NCBI GenBank assembly: GCA_964463865.1
Contig: CAYXDX010000007.1
Span: 1 to 35,871 of the forward strand
DNA from: Ferroglobus sp964463865
GTDB taxonomy: Archaea; Halobacteriota; Archaeoglobi; Archaeoglobales; Archaeoglobaceae
Direction of reading: 5' to 3'
Length of the DNA stretch: 35,871 nucleotides
Both the position numbers and the translations under genes were made by a program. Every line of letters begins with the position of its first letter. Within the stretch, counting starts at the first letter, position 1. The notes under the pieces are model-generated. The model did not search any database. It had not been told where the DNA came from and saw only the letters and a list, made by a program, of their open reading frames with translations. Shown here one piece after another: positions 15,897-23,276 of the stretch.

Positions 15897-17013
15897 AATT
15901 AACGAAAAAGTCGCGAGTATTAAGCCGTCGGGAATTAGAAAGTTTTTCGACTTAATTATAGGTAGAGAGGACGTCATAAGCCTCGGAGTGGGAGAACCGG
16001 ACTTCCCAGTTCCGTGGAAGATAAGAGAGGAAATGATCTACAGCCTCGAGAAGGGTATAACGTCCTACACGTCCAATCAGGGACTTCCCGAACTCAGGCT
16101 CGCGATAGCCGAATACTACGAAAAGTTCGGATTCAAACCTGATCCGGACAGGATAATTATTACGACTGGCGTCAGCGAGGGTATAGACATAGCGCTCAGA
16201 TCCATAATCAACCCGGGCGACAGAGTCGTCATCCCGGAGCCGTGCTACGTGTCTTACAAGCCGCTGGCAATTTTATCCGGAGCCGAAGTCTTCACCGTTC
16301 CGACAGCTCCCGACTTTAAACCCAAATTCGAGGACCTCGTGAAAGCGAGAAAAGCGAAGGCAATAGTCATAAACTACCCGAACAACCCCACAGGAGTTAG
16401 CTACACGAAGAAAGACCTCGAAGAGATCGCCGACGCCGCGGTGGAGCTCGACGCGATAATAATATCGGACGAAATTTACGCGGAGCTAAGCTACTCTTTT
16501 AAACACGTCTCGATAGCTTCCTTAAACGGGATGGAGGAGAGATCTATAGTTCTCAACGGTTTTTCGAAGAGCTTCGCCATGACTGGGCTGAGAGTCGGTT
16601 ACGTGATAGCTCCCGAAGACATGTTCGAGGCTATGCTGAAAATCCACCAATACTGCATGCTGTGTGCTCCGGTAACTGCCCAGATTGGAGCTCTTGAAGC
16701 TTTGAGAAACGGTGAAAGCGAGCTGGAGAGGATGAAAGCGGAATACATCAGGAGAAGAAACTACTTCGTGAGGAGGCTCAGAGAAGTTTTCGACGTGAGA
16801 ATGCCCGACGGCGCCTTTTACGTTTTCCCGAAAGTAGGGATGAACAGCGAGGAGTTCGCCGAGAGGTTGTTATTTGAAAAGAGCGTTGCCGTAGTTCCAG
16901 GAAACGCCTTCGGAGAGTGCGGAGAAGGATACGTCAGGTGCTCGTATGCTGTTTCTATGGAAAAGCTGAGGGAAGCAGCAGACAGAATCGTGGAGTTCTC
17001 AAGAAAGCTCTAA
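15886..17013 (+). CDS. Class I/II PLP-dependent aminotransferase
   Basis: A 375-residue aspartate-aminotransferase-fold enzyme. Visible motifs are SLGVGEPDFPVP (substrate-binding), YTSNQGLPELR, NYPNNPTGV (pyridine Asn), SDEIYAELSY (Asp and Tyr) and LNGFSKSFAMTGLRVGY with Schiff-base Lys228. The C-terminal Arg that binds the substrate carboxylate is in YVRCSYAVS. Likely substrates are aromatic amino acids or aspartate. The start is TTG, supported by a Shine-Dalgarno AGGAGG at 15873-15878, 7 bp upstream. It overlaps the Lrp gene by 11 bp and the convergent GNAT gene by 4 bp at its stop. Confidence 0.92.
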   Translation: MSRRINEKVASIKPSGIRKFFDLIIGREDVISLGVGEPDFPVPWKIREEMIYSLEKGITSYTSNQGLPELRLAIAEYYEKFGFKPDPDRIIITTGVSEGIDIALRSIINPGDRVVIPEPCYVSYKPLAILSGAEVFTVPTAPDFKPKFEDLVKARKAKAIVINYPNNPTGVSYTKKDLEEIADAAVELDAIIISDEIYAELSYSFKHVSIASLNGMEERSIVLNGFSKSFAMTGLRVGYVIAPEDMFEAMLKIHQYCMLCAPVTAQIGALEALRNGESELERMKAEYIRRRNYFVRRLREVFDVRMPDGAFYVFPKVGMNSEEFAERLLFEKSVAVVPGNAFGECGEGYVRCSYAVSMEKLREAADRIVEFSRKL

Positions 17014-17486
17014 ATCTTTCTGAACATCCTGACCCACTTTCCAAACCTGCCCTTCTCTTTGAATCCGTGTTTCTCGTAAAATTTCTTCGCTCTTTCGTTG
17101 CCAACTCCTACCCACAGCTCGGCGTAGTCCATTTTCTTATCTCTGAGGTATTCTATGCCCTTTTCCAAGAGTTTCGACCCTATTCCCTTCCCCCAGAACT
17201 CCCTCTTAACGGCGAGCTCGTGGATTTCGCCAACCTTTTTCATCTCGAACGGACTGAACCAGTTGGAATCGCATGCTATGAACCCCACCGGCTCCGAGAG
17301 TTCGGCGAAGAACACGCCCTCTGGGTCCCTCTTCATAAGCCACTTGAAGTAATTTCTTATCTCTCTTCTCGTCGTGTAGGCGTATTCTTCTAAGCCTCTG
17401 TAGGCGTCCACGTATATTTCCACGAAGTGCTTCACGTCGTCCTTATTCGCTCTCCTTATTATCACGCTACAAAGCTTTTTTACCAT
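17010..17486 (-). CDS. GNAT family N-acetyltransferase
   Basis: A 158-residue GNAT-fold protein. Motif A (acetyl-CoA binding) is HELAVKREFWGKGIGSKLLEKG (~residues 86-107), and motif B is NERAKKFYEKHGFKEKGR near the C-terminus. The substrate could be a protein N-terminus or a small amine. ATG 17486 leaves seven extra residues before the usual first strand, and the internal GTG at 17465 (MIIRRANKDD) fits both the family and a TATA box AAAATATTTT at 17492-17501, so the true start may be 17465. Only 19 bp separate it from the divergent M20 gene. Confidence 0.85.
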   Translation of the reverse strand: MVKKLCSVIIRRANKDDVKHFVEIYVDAYRGLEEYAYTTRREIRNYFKWLMKRDPEGVFFAELSEPVGFIACDSNWFSPFEMKKVGEIHELAVKREFWGKGIGSKLLEKGIEYLRDKKMDYAELWVGVGNERAKKFYEKHGFKEKGRFGKWVRMFRKI

Positions 17487-17505
17487 TGCGAAAATATTTT
17501 ACTCC

Positions 17506-18474
17506 ATGAAGCTCCTCAACCTCCTTCGCGACCTCGTCGAGATAAACTCGGAATCCGGGAAAGAGGACGAAATAGTCAACTACGTGATGGAATTTCTCGA
17601 AGATCTCGGATACTCTCCGAAACTCGAGGAAAGGAACGTTAAAAACGTAATTTTAAAAGGCAAAGGGGACCTCTGGATAGTCACGCACCTCGACACCGTG
17701 AAAAAACTCGAAAACTTCAGGTTCGACGGTGTATACTGCTACGGAACGGGTGTCTGCGATGCCAAGGGAAGTGTTGCGGCTATTTTAAACGCGATCGAAA
17801 GCGTCGACGAGTTCGTGCTAAACGTCGCGTTCTTGTCGGACGAGGAAGAGGGCGGCAGAGGTTCGGAACACTTCGCGAGAAGGAGGGTTGGAAGGGCGAT
17901 AGTTATGGAGCCGACCGGATTGAAGGTCGCGAAAGCTCAATACGGGAGCGCCGAGTTAATTTTCAGGGTGAACGGCAGAGCCTCTCACGGAGCCTTCCCG
18001 GATTTTGGAGTTAGCGCTATAGAGAGGACTTTCGAACTCTTCGAGAAGGTGAAAGGGATCTGGAAGGACTTCTCGGTTCAGGAAATAAGAAGTGGGGACA
18101 GCACGTATGCAATCCCGGACAGCTGCTATTCGAGGTTCGCGTTCGTGTTTCCTCCGGAAGTGGACAGTGAAAGCGTCATTCGAAAGGTTCTGGAAGTTTC
18201 GAAAGAATACGGGGAAGTTGAGGTCGTCGAATACTGGAACGGATTCTACTGCGACGAAATAAGCGAACTCAACATGTTCGTGAAAGAAGAGACGGTTATG
18301 AAGAGCTGGACTGACGCGGCAAACCTCAAGTCAGAAGGGTGGAAGGTTACCGTATGGGGACCGGGAGAGCTCGAGAGCTGTCACACGAGAATGGAGCGCG
18401 TGAAGTTGAGAGAGGTGGAAGAGGCGGCAAAAGTCATAAAGTTGATGAACGAGCACGTCCTCGAAAGCCACTAA
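17506..18474 (+). CDS. M20 family metallopeptidase/deacylase (DapE/ArgE/LysK-like)
   Basis: A 322-residue zinc hydrolase. VTHLDTV supplies the first metal His and catalytic Asp (~66-68), GTGVCDAKGSVAAIL supplies the bridging Asp (~86), SDEEEGGRGS supplies catalytic and metal Glu (~112-113), MEPTG follows, and CHTRMERVK near the C-terminus carries the last metal His. An insertion dimerisation domain lies at ~145-255. The first Asp of the usual VCDAKG motif (DDxKG) is replaced by Cys-Asp. Substrate is unknown, with N-acyl amino acids or LysW-bound lysine as options. TATA-like GCTTTTTTAC (17474-17483) fits a leaderless ATG. It overlaps serB by 4 bp tail to tail. Confidence 0.85.
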   Translation: MKLLNLLRDLVEINSESGKEDEIVNYVMEFLEDLGYSPKLEERNVKNVILKGKGDLWIVTHLDTVKKLENFRFDGVYCYGTGVCDAKGSVAAILNAIESVDEFVLNVAFLSDEEEGGRGSEHFARRRVGRAIVMEPTGLKVAKAQYGSAELIFRVNGRASHGAFPDFGVSAIERTFELFEKVKGIWKDFSVQEIRSGDSTYAIPDSCYSRFAFVFPPEVDSESVIRKVLEVSKEYGEVEVVEYWNGFYCDEISELNMFVKEETVMKSWTDAANLKSEGWKVTVWGPGELESCHTRMERVKLREVEEAAKVIKLMNEHVLESH

Positions 18475-19652
18475 TCGCTCTCAATCCTTTTGCTGAAGAA
18501 CTTCTCGGACAATCCCAAAACGGCCGCGAGCCCGACCAGATTCTCCTTGGATATCGTCCCGTCTGCTATTTCCTTCAGAACTTCTTTCGCGTTGAACGCT
18601 ATCCCCAGCCCGGCGTTTTTTATCATTATCCTGTCGTTAGCACCGTCTCCGACCGCGACGATGTTCTCCTTACTTATACCCTCTTTTCTGGCGATTTCCT
18701 CTATTATTCTCGCTTTTTCCTTCGCGTCGATTATTCTCCCTTTTATTTCCCCGGTGAGCTTTCCGTCCCTTATCTCGAGCTCGTTTCCGAAGGCGTAGTC
18801 GAGTCCGAGCTCTTCTTTCAACCTCTCGGTGAAATAAGTGAATCCGCCGCTAACGAGGGCGATTTTGTATCCACTCTCTTTGAGGGCTTGTATGAGCTCT
18901 TTAGCACCCTCCGTTAGCCTGATTTCGCTGTAAATTTTTTCGAGAACGCTAACCGGCAATCCTTTGAGGAGCTTGACTCTCTCTCTTAATGCTGTTTCGA
19001 AGTCCATTTCTCCGTTCATAGCTTTTTCAGTTAGCTTTCTGACTTCCTCTTCAACTCCGGCAGCTTTGGCGAGTTCGTCGATGATCTCGTTCTCTATCAG
19101 TGTCGAATCCATGTCGAAGACTATCAACCTCTTCTGCTTTTTGGCGATCTCGTATGGTTGAATTACTATGTCGAGTCCTGTCTTCTCGACTTCCTCCTTC
19201 AGCTGCTTTTTGACGAGCTCGGGATCCGCGTCTCTTATATCCACGACGAAGTTTATCGAGATCAGCTGGTCTCTCGCGGTTAGGGAAGTTTTCTCTATGT
19301 TTATTCCGTGGTTGTAGAGAATCCTCGTAACGTCGTAGACTATTCCGACTCTATCCTTACCGATGATCGTGATCTGATAGAGTTTCTTCTTCTTTCCGTG
19401 CTTCCTTTCGAACGGAGCCACGTGAACTTTAACTCCGATCTCCTTACCTCTCTCTACGAGCTGTCTTTCGAGATCCTCGAGGCTAACCTTACACTTCTCG
19501 ACGTCGCCTACTATGAACATGACGAACATTCCCTGAAGAACAGTCTGCTCGATATCTACGATGTTGACGTTATTTTTCGCGAGTATTTCAGATATCCCGT
19601 AGATTATTCCCGGTTTGTCCTCTCCGTATACCGAGAGGGCAATTAGCTTCAC
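18471..19652 (-). CDS. serB: Phosphoserine phosphatase with two N-terminal ACT domains
   Basis: A 393-residue protein with two ACT domains (~1-80 and ~90-165) followed by a HAD phosphatase. HAD motif I is FDMDST with nucleophile Asp180 and acid/base Asp182, motif II is LVSGGF, motif III uses a Lys in the GRIIDAKEKAR region, and motif IV is GDGANDR. This is the last step of serine synthesis, and the ACT domains probably bind serine for feedback control. The start is GTG at 19652, supported by the TATA-like element at 19672-19687 ~27 bp upstream. It is divergent from the M24 peptidase and convergent with the M20 gene. Confidence 0.94.
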   Translation of the reverse strand: MKLIALSVYGEDKPGIIYGISEILAKNNVNIVDIEQTVLQGMFVMFIVGDVEKCKVSLEDLERQLVERGKEIGVKVHVAPFERKHGKKKKLYQITIIGKDRVGIVYDVTRILYNHGINIEKTSLTARDQLISINFVVDIRDADPELVKKQLKEEVEKTGLDIVIQPYEIAKKQKRLIVFDMDSTLIENEIIDELAKAAGVEEEVRKLTEKAMNGEMDFETALRERVKLLKGLPVSVLEKIYSEIRLTEGAKELIQALKESGYKIALVSGGFTYFTERLKEELGLDYAFGNELEIRDGKLTGEIKGRIIDAKEKARIIEEIARKEGISKENIVAVGDGANDRIMIKNAGLGIAFNAKEVLKEIADGTISKENLVGLAAVLGLSEKFFSKRIESD

Positions 19653-19671
19653 AACTTCACTTGTCCAAATC

Positions 19672-19687
19672 GGTATTTTAATTTACC
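19672..19687. promoter_or_regulatory. Shared near-palindromic TATA element between serB (-) and M24 peptidase (+)
   Basis: GGTATTTTAATTTACC is close to a palindrome centred at 19679.5. It is ~27 bp from the serB GTG (19652) and ~30 bp from the peptidase ATG (19710), the distance expected for leaderless transcripts in both directions. No second TATA box is visible in the 57-bp gap. Confidence 0.6.
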
Positions 19688-19709
19688 TGGAGCTATCCTG
19701 CTATCTTGC

Positions 19710-20834
19710 ATGCACGAGAAGAGGGTCGAGAAGCTGCAGGAGTTGATGGAGAAAAACGGTATATCCTCAGCGTTGATAATGTACCACCTCAACGTATATT
19801 ACTTCAATTCCACGACCCAAAGAGGAGTTCTTCACGTTCCGGCGAGCGGAGAGCCTACGTTTTACGTCATCAGAGACTTCGATAGAGCGAAGAACGAGAG
19901 CGTGTTTAAGTGCGTGGAAGTCGGAAGTTTCAGTGAAATTTTGAAGAGAATCGACGGACGCATCGTTGGTGTGGAAGAAGACCTCATTACGGTAAAACTC
20001 TACAGGAGGATAATCGCGAAGTTTGACGTCGTCGACATCTCCAAGGACGTTCTCAAGCTCAGGTCAGTGAAGGACGGGGAAGAAATAAGGAGGATTAAAG
20101 AGGCGGCGAAGATGTGCTGTCGAGCTCTCGAAATCGCTCCGGAAGTTCTGAAGGAAGGCGTGAGGGAGTTCGAAGTCGCTGCAAAGCTCGAAGCCGAGCT
20201 GAAATCTCTCGGTCACGACGGGTATCTGGAGACGAGAAGCCCCGGAGACTTCATGCCCAACGTCGTCGTCATCGCTCCGGGATCGGCGGTTCCGGGAAGG
20301 TTGAGCGCTGTAAGTGCCGGAACTGGCATGAGTTCAGCCTGCTCGGTGGGAAGCGGGAAAAGGAGAATAAAACGGGGTGACGTCGTCTGGATAGACATAG
20401 GCGGTAGAGTCGAGGGATACTGTGCTGACGTTACGAGGAGCTTCTCTGTAGGCAAGGTTGGAGAGAACGTTGCTGAGGTTTACGAAGCTCTGTCCGAAGT
20501 ATACGAAAAAACGCTGAAGAGCATAAGAGAGGGCGTTAAAGTAAGAAACGTCTACGAAAAAGCGCTGCAGCTCGCCAGCGAACTCGGAATTGGGGAATTC
20601 TTCATGGGGCTGAATTCGAAAGTCAGGTTCGTTGGACACGGGATAGGGTTAAACGTGGACGAGCTACCTGTCGTCGGACCGTTCGAGGACGTTATAGAGA
20701 GAAACGTGACGCTGGCTTTCGAGCCGAAAGCCGTCTTGCCGGGATTCGTGGGACTCGGGATAGAATCTACGCTCGCAGTCAGCGAGGGTGCGAAAGTGCT
20801 CGATGAGTTTCCCACAGAACTGATCGAAGTTTAA
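19710..20834 (+). CDS. M24 family peptidase (Xaa-Pro aminopeptidase/PepQ-like)
   Basis: A 374-residue pita-bread metallopeptidase. A creatinase-like N-terminal domain (~1-130) precedes the catalytic domain (~135-370). The five metal ligands are visible in order: Asp in WIDIGG, Asp in YCADVTR, His in GHGIGL, Glu in LAFEPK and Glu in GIESTLAV. It probably removes N-terminal residues next to proline or cleaves Xaa-Pro dipeptides in the cytoplasm. Length is normal. There is no operon partner. The 95 bp between its stop and the tRNA contain only the tRNA promoter. Confidence 0.92.
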   Translation: MHEKRVEKLQELMEKNGISSALIMYHLNVYYFNSTTQRGVLHVPASGEPTFYVIRDFDRAKNESVFKCVEVGSFSEILKRIDGRIVGVEEDLITVKLYRRIIAKFDVVDISKDVLKLRSVKDGEEIRRIKEAAKMCCRALEIAPEVLKEGVREFEVAAKLEAELKSLGHDGYLETRSPGDFMPNVVVIAPGSAVPGRLSAVSAGTGMSSACSVGSGKRRIKRGDVVWIDIGGRVEGYCADVTRSFSVGKVGENVAEVYEALSEVYEKTLKSIREGVKVRNVYEKALQLASELGIGEFFMGLNSKVRFVGHGIGLNVDELPVVGPFEDVIERNVTLAFEPKAVLPGFVGLGIESTLAVSEGAKVLDEFPTELIEV

Positions 20835-20890
20835 TTGTCGATAGAACCGACTGATTTAACGTTCGCATGAAAAAGCAATCTGAACGGAAG

Positions 20891-20899
20891 ATATAAATA
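20891..20899 (+). promoter_or_regulatory. TATA box of the tRNA gene
   Basis: ATATAAATA lies ~32-39 bp before the first acceptor-stem nucleotide at 20930, giving a predicted start just upstream of the mature 5' end. Confidence 0.65.
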
Positions 20900-20929
20900 C
20901 CCAAGCTACAACAACTTAAAATAAGTTCT

Positions 20930-21004
20930 GGGCCCGTAGCTTAGCCAGGTCAGAGCGCCCGGCTCATAACCGGGCGGTCGAGGGTTCAAATCCCTCCGGG
21001 CCCA
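20930..21004 (+). tRNA. tRNA with anticodon CAU (elongator Met or Ile2)
   Basis: A 75-nt cloverleaf. The acceptor stem GGGCCCG pairs with CGGGCCC and is followed by discriminator A; CCA is not encoded. The D-arm (TAGCTTAGCC) is followed by an anticodon stem GCCCGG/CCGGGC with loop CTCATAA (anticodon CAU), then the T-arm GAGGGTTCAAATCCCTC. The G1-C72 pair and lack of the A1-U72 pair with the three initiator-type features make it non-initiator. CAU tRNAs are read as Met, or as Ile when C34 is modified to agmatidine, and sequence alone does not settle which. No intron is visible. Confidence 0.93.
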
Positions 21005-21057
21005 TTACACTTCCGCGAATTTAAGACTTGCTGGTTCATTAAAAATTTGGGAGTGAA

Positions 21058-21196
21058 ATGAACGAACTTGAAAAAGCTCGAGAAATTAGAATGGAACTCC
21101 TTATGAGACGGATTGAAAAACCTTAAGGTGGATGTCAAGGGGTTAAAGGTAGACTTTGGGAATGTTGAAGCAGATCCTATGATTTTTTCCGCCTGA
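21058..21196 (+). pseudogene. Frameshifted small ORF remnant behind the tRNA
   Basis: Reading from ATG 21058 gives MNELEKAREIRMELL and then a stop at 21124. A +1 shift around 21103-21107 restores a protein-like frame (DGLKNLKVDVKGLKVDFGN...) that ends at TGA 21194-21196. The two pieces together would be ~45 residues of charged, helix-then-strand sequence, similar in size to a small antitoxin or DNA-binding protein. I do not recognise the family. It converges on the next remnant, and no promoter or Shine-Dalgarno beyond GGGAGTGAA is visible. Confidence 0.35.
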
Positions 21197-21420
21197 TTTT
21201 CCAAAAACTTCCGCAGTTGTTCAATTTTTTCTGCTGTAGTCTGTAGTTTTCCGCTGGAGAAATCAAAGGGAAATGAACGGAGAACTCTTGAATATTTAGC
21301 GTCTACGAGGTTTGTAAGTTCGAGGTAGCGATCTGCCTCAACACTCTCCCTTATCTCTCCACCCATACCCATGATGAAGTTTCTCACATCCTTGTCAACC
21401 TTCTGCTTGACAAGGAAGTT
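21197..21420 (-). pseudogene. Unrecognised coding remnant
   Basis: The minus-strand frame reads NFLVKQKVDKDVRNFIMGMGG..., then VEADRYLELTNLVDAKYSRVLRSF and an amphipathic helix (EKIEQLRKFLENQAEKI). It is protein-like but lacks a good start, lies in the same frame just after the stop of the truncated toxin, and runs without a stop into antisense of the + strand remnant and the tRNA, where the sequence no longer looks coding. It is most likely the C-terminal part of a lost gene. Family unknown. Confidence 0.3.
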
Positions 21421-21423
21421 CGT

Positions 21424-21597
21424 TTAAGGGACTGAGAGAACCATAAACGATCGTAAACTCTTTCTCGTTTGTCCACTCGATGGCTGAGAAAATGGGCCTT
21501 CAAGCTTTTCAATTGCCGAAAAAATTCTTTTTCTGTCGCTCTCGCTTAATTTCTGCAAAAACTTGATGACTCTCCTGTGCAGCTTAACCTTAAACAT
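21424..21597 (-). pseudogene. Truncated RelE/ParE-type toxin
   Basis: A 57-residue frame starts MFKVKLHRRVIKFLQKL and continues SDRKRIFSAIEKLEGPF, the typical first strand and helical hairpin of RelE-family mRNA interferases. The normal C-terminal beta-sheet (KKL..YRLRVG..RVIY..., ~30-35 residues) is missing: after residue ~37 the sequence turns into a Ser/Gln/Arg-rich stretch and stops. The start overlaps the antitoxin stop by 8 bp, the standard antitoxin-toxin arrangement. Without the catalytic sheet it should be inactive. Confidence 0.6.
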
Positions 21598-21787
21598 TCA
21601 GGATCCTTTTTGCCTCTTTGATGTCTATCAGTTCGAGTTCTCCTTTCTCGTAAGCCTCGATGTCTTTGTCTATCATCTCAAGCTCTTCCTCGCTAAGCTC
21701 GCAGAATCCCATGAAGTTCTCTATCTTTTCGTCAATTTCCTCAAGCTTCTTTTTGATTTCTTTCAGGATTTCGATGACTTCGCTCAT
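21590..21787 (-). CDS. RelB-like antitoxin (apparently intact)
   Basis: A 65-residue acidic protein with an N-terminal coiled coil (EILKEIKKKLEEIDEKIEN) and a C-terminal segment LSEEELEMIDKDIEAYEKGE...EAKRIL, which resembles the toxin-binding tail of archaeal RelB-type antitoxins. TATA-like TTTTTATTTAAC (minus strand, ~21806-21818) lies ~26 bp before ATG 21787, consistent with a leaderless mRNA. It is coupled by an 8-bp overlap to the truncated toxin. No DNA-binding domain is evident. The assignment rests mainly on the neighbour. Confidence 0.55.
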   Translation of the reverse strand: MSEVIEILKEIKKKLEEIDEKIENFMGFCELSEEELEMIDKDIEAYEKGELELIDIKEAKRILNV

Positions 21788-21846
21788 CACTTTCGAATTC
21801 GTGAAGTTAAATAAAAATGTTGCTCAGGCTTTTTAGATGTTGATTT

Positions 21847-22123
21847 CAGGTTACCACCTCCCTGAGGATTATTACGGCGAGGAGGGTGTAAAGAAGGAGC
21901 TGTCCGATAAAAAGCAGACGGTAGTGCTTCCCAAGCCATTCAGCGTTATTCTCATTTCCTCCATCGCCAACTCCATTTTTTCAGCCGCGCTTGCAACGTT
22001 GTCGGTTATCTTTATGTGCTTTGCTATGTTCTCCCCAAGTGCATCGTGGGGGGAGTAGGTTTTTGTATGTTTTACTTTGCCTTGGTTTATTCGCTCATCG
22101 ACTGCAGGGATGCAAACACTCAT
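21847..22123 (-). pseudogene. Frameshifted coiled-coil protein with C-terminal membrane anchor
   Basis: From ATG 22123 the frame reads a short N-terminus, then ALGENIAKHIKITDNVASAA and EKMELAMEEMRITLNG, an amphipathic helix. Near 21935 the frame must change: the original frame degenerates into CFLSDSSFFTPSSP, while the shifted frame gives LGKHYRLLFIGQLLLYTLLA followed by VIILREVVT and a stop at 21847-21849, a convincing membrane anchor. The intact product would be ~92 residues. Function unknown. It lies in the same decayed region as the toxin remnant. Confidence 0.5.
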
Positions 22124-22513
22124 GGTGGGTAAATTGGAGTAGAAAATTCGACGAAGAAAAGAACATCGTTGAGCGTTTTAGATGTTTTGAGGAAATTTTG
22201 CACCTAAAAACCTTAGCATGTTTTAAAAAGTGATAACGGAGTTTTAGCGTGCTAAATTGATGAGTGGCTCGGGACTGTTCCGTGCCGAAAAATCCGGATG
22301 AAAAAAGCAAAAAGTTCTCAGCGTCCTTTATAGAGTTCTTCGTGAAAGTTCGATGATCAACTTTTCAAGCTTGCACCTTTGGGAACCAAATTAACTTTTC
22401 TCACGCTTTTCGATAGCAATCGGCGGTCGTAAGAGTTTCGAGCGTGATAATCGGCGGATAAAAATTTAGATTATACGAACCGGGTAAATGGATTCCCATT
22501 ACTTTTGAATTCG
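22124..22513. other. 390-bp stretch without a supportable gene
   Basis: No frame on either strand has a plausible start together with protein-like composition. A nine-base direct repeat AATCGGCGG occurs near 22418 and 22451, and a TTGATGA at ~22257 resembles a C box but lacks matching D and C' boxes. The stretch separates the decayed region from the enoyl-CoA hydratase-like gene. Confidence 0.5.
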
Positions 22514-23167
22514 TCACGACTGTCTTATCTCTCTAACTTCTTCAATCGACTTTAAGGCAAGAAGCTTTTCGTGTTCAACGTGCTTTTCCAGGTCTCTGTA
22601 AACGAGTTCTTTGATGAACTTTACAGAATTTCCGTCGAGGTCCTTGGCGATTTTTATCGCGTCGTCCAGCGTTCCAATGCTGTGAACTATTCCGAGCTCC
22701 AAGCCTTGCTTTGCGGAAAACCTTTCGGCACTCATCAGCAACTTCAACGCTCTTTTTAAACCCACGGTCCTCGGTAGCAAATACGAGACACCCATGTCGG
22801 GAGCTATGCCAAGTTTCGCGAAGCCGGTGGAGAACACTGCGTTTTCGTCGGCAACTATGACGTCGCAAGCTAAAGCTATGCTGAAACCCGCTCCGAGCGC
22901 GTAACCTTTAACAAAGGCGACGACCGGCTTGGGATACTTGCAAATGTCCAGTATGAGCTGGTTGGCTGTTTCCGCGAACTCCAACACTTCGTCTTTTCTG
23001 GCTTTCCTGAAGTATTTCACGTCTATTCCAGAGCAGAAACTCGGTTCGCCGTAGAAAACGACGGGATTTCTGCACTTTTTAAACTCTTCGTAAACTTCTC
23101 TCAGGTGATCGAGATCGAGGGCGTTGTGTTTTTCCGACCTTCTGAACTTAACCACGTCGACGGCCAT
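22514..23167 (-). CDS. Crotonase-superfamily protein (enoyl-CoA isomerase/PaaG-like)
   Basis: A 217-residue crotonase fold protein, shorter than the usual ~255. The oxyanion-hole segments are present (SFCSGIDVKYF and KGYALGAGFSIALACDV). In enoyl-CoA hydratase two catalytic Glu occur in GGGCEL and GQPEI. Here those positions read GAGFSI and STGFAK, so both Glu are absent. The following LGIAPDMGVSYLLPR matches the PaaG-type isomerases, where the Asp of PDxG is catalytic. I therefore favour an isomerase acting on CoA esters over a hydratase. It is a single gene, with ATG 23167. Confidence 0.85.
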   Translation of the reverse strand: MAVDVVKFRRSEKHNALDLDHLREVYEEFKKCRNPVVFYGEPSFCSGIDVKYFRKARKDEVLEFAETANQLILDICKYPKPVVAFVKGYALGAGFSIALACDVIVADENAVFSTGFAKLGIAPDMGVSYLLPRTVGLKRALKLLMSAERFSAKQGLELGIVHSIGTLDDAIKIAKDLDGNSVKFIKELVYRDLEKHVEHEKLLALKSIEEVREIRQS

Positions 23168-23276
23168 ACTCTGCAGAAAGCCGACGACGGTAAAAATTTT
23201 ACTTACTTGAGTTACGAAAAATAGTTTCCTATCTGTAAATATATTTTAAGAAACGTTTTTAAGCTTGGTGGTGCGT

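Noticed and set aside
20845..20890. Possible C/D-box RNA before the tRNA (CTGA and ATGA motifs)
   Set aside because: Box C and C' do not match the consensus and the guides would be too short.
20986..21387. 133-codon minus-strand frame starting MRNFIMG
   Set aside because: The 3' half crosses the tRNA 3' end and the antisense of a + strand remnant; only the first part looks coding, so it was recorded as a remnant rather than a gene.
22257..22300. TTGATGA followed by CTGT, possible C/D sRNA
   Set aside because: No C' and D boxes follow at acceptable distance.
22418..22460. Two copies of AATCGGCGG, considered as a repeat array
   Set aside because: Only two short copies with no regular spacing; not CRISPR and likely chance.
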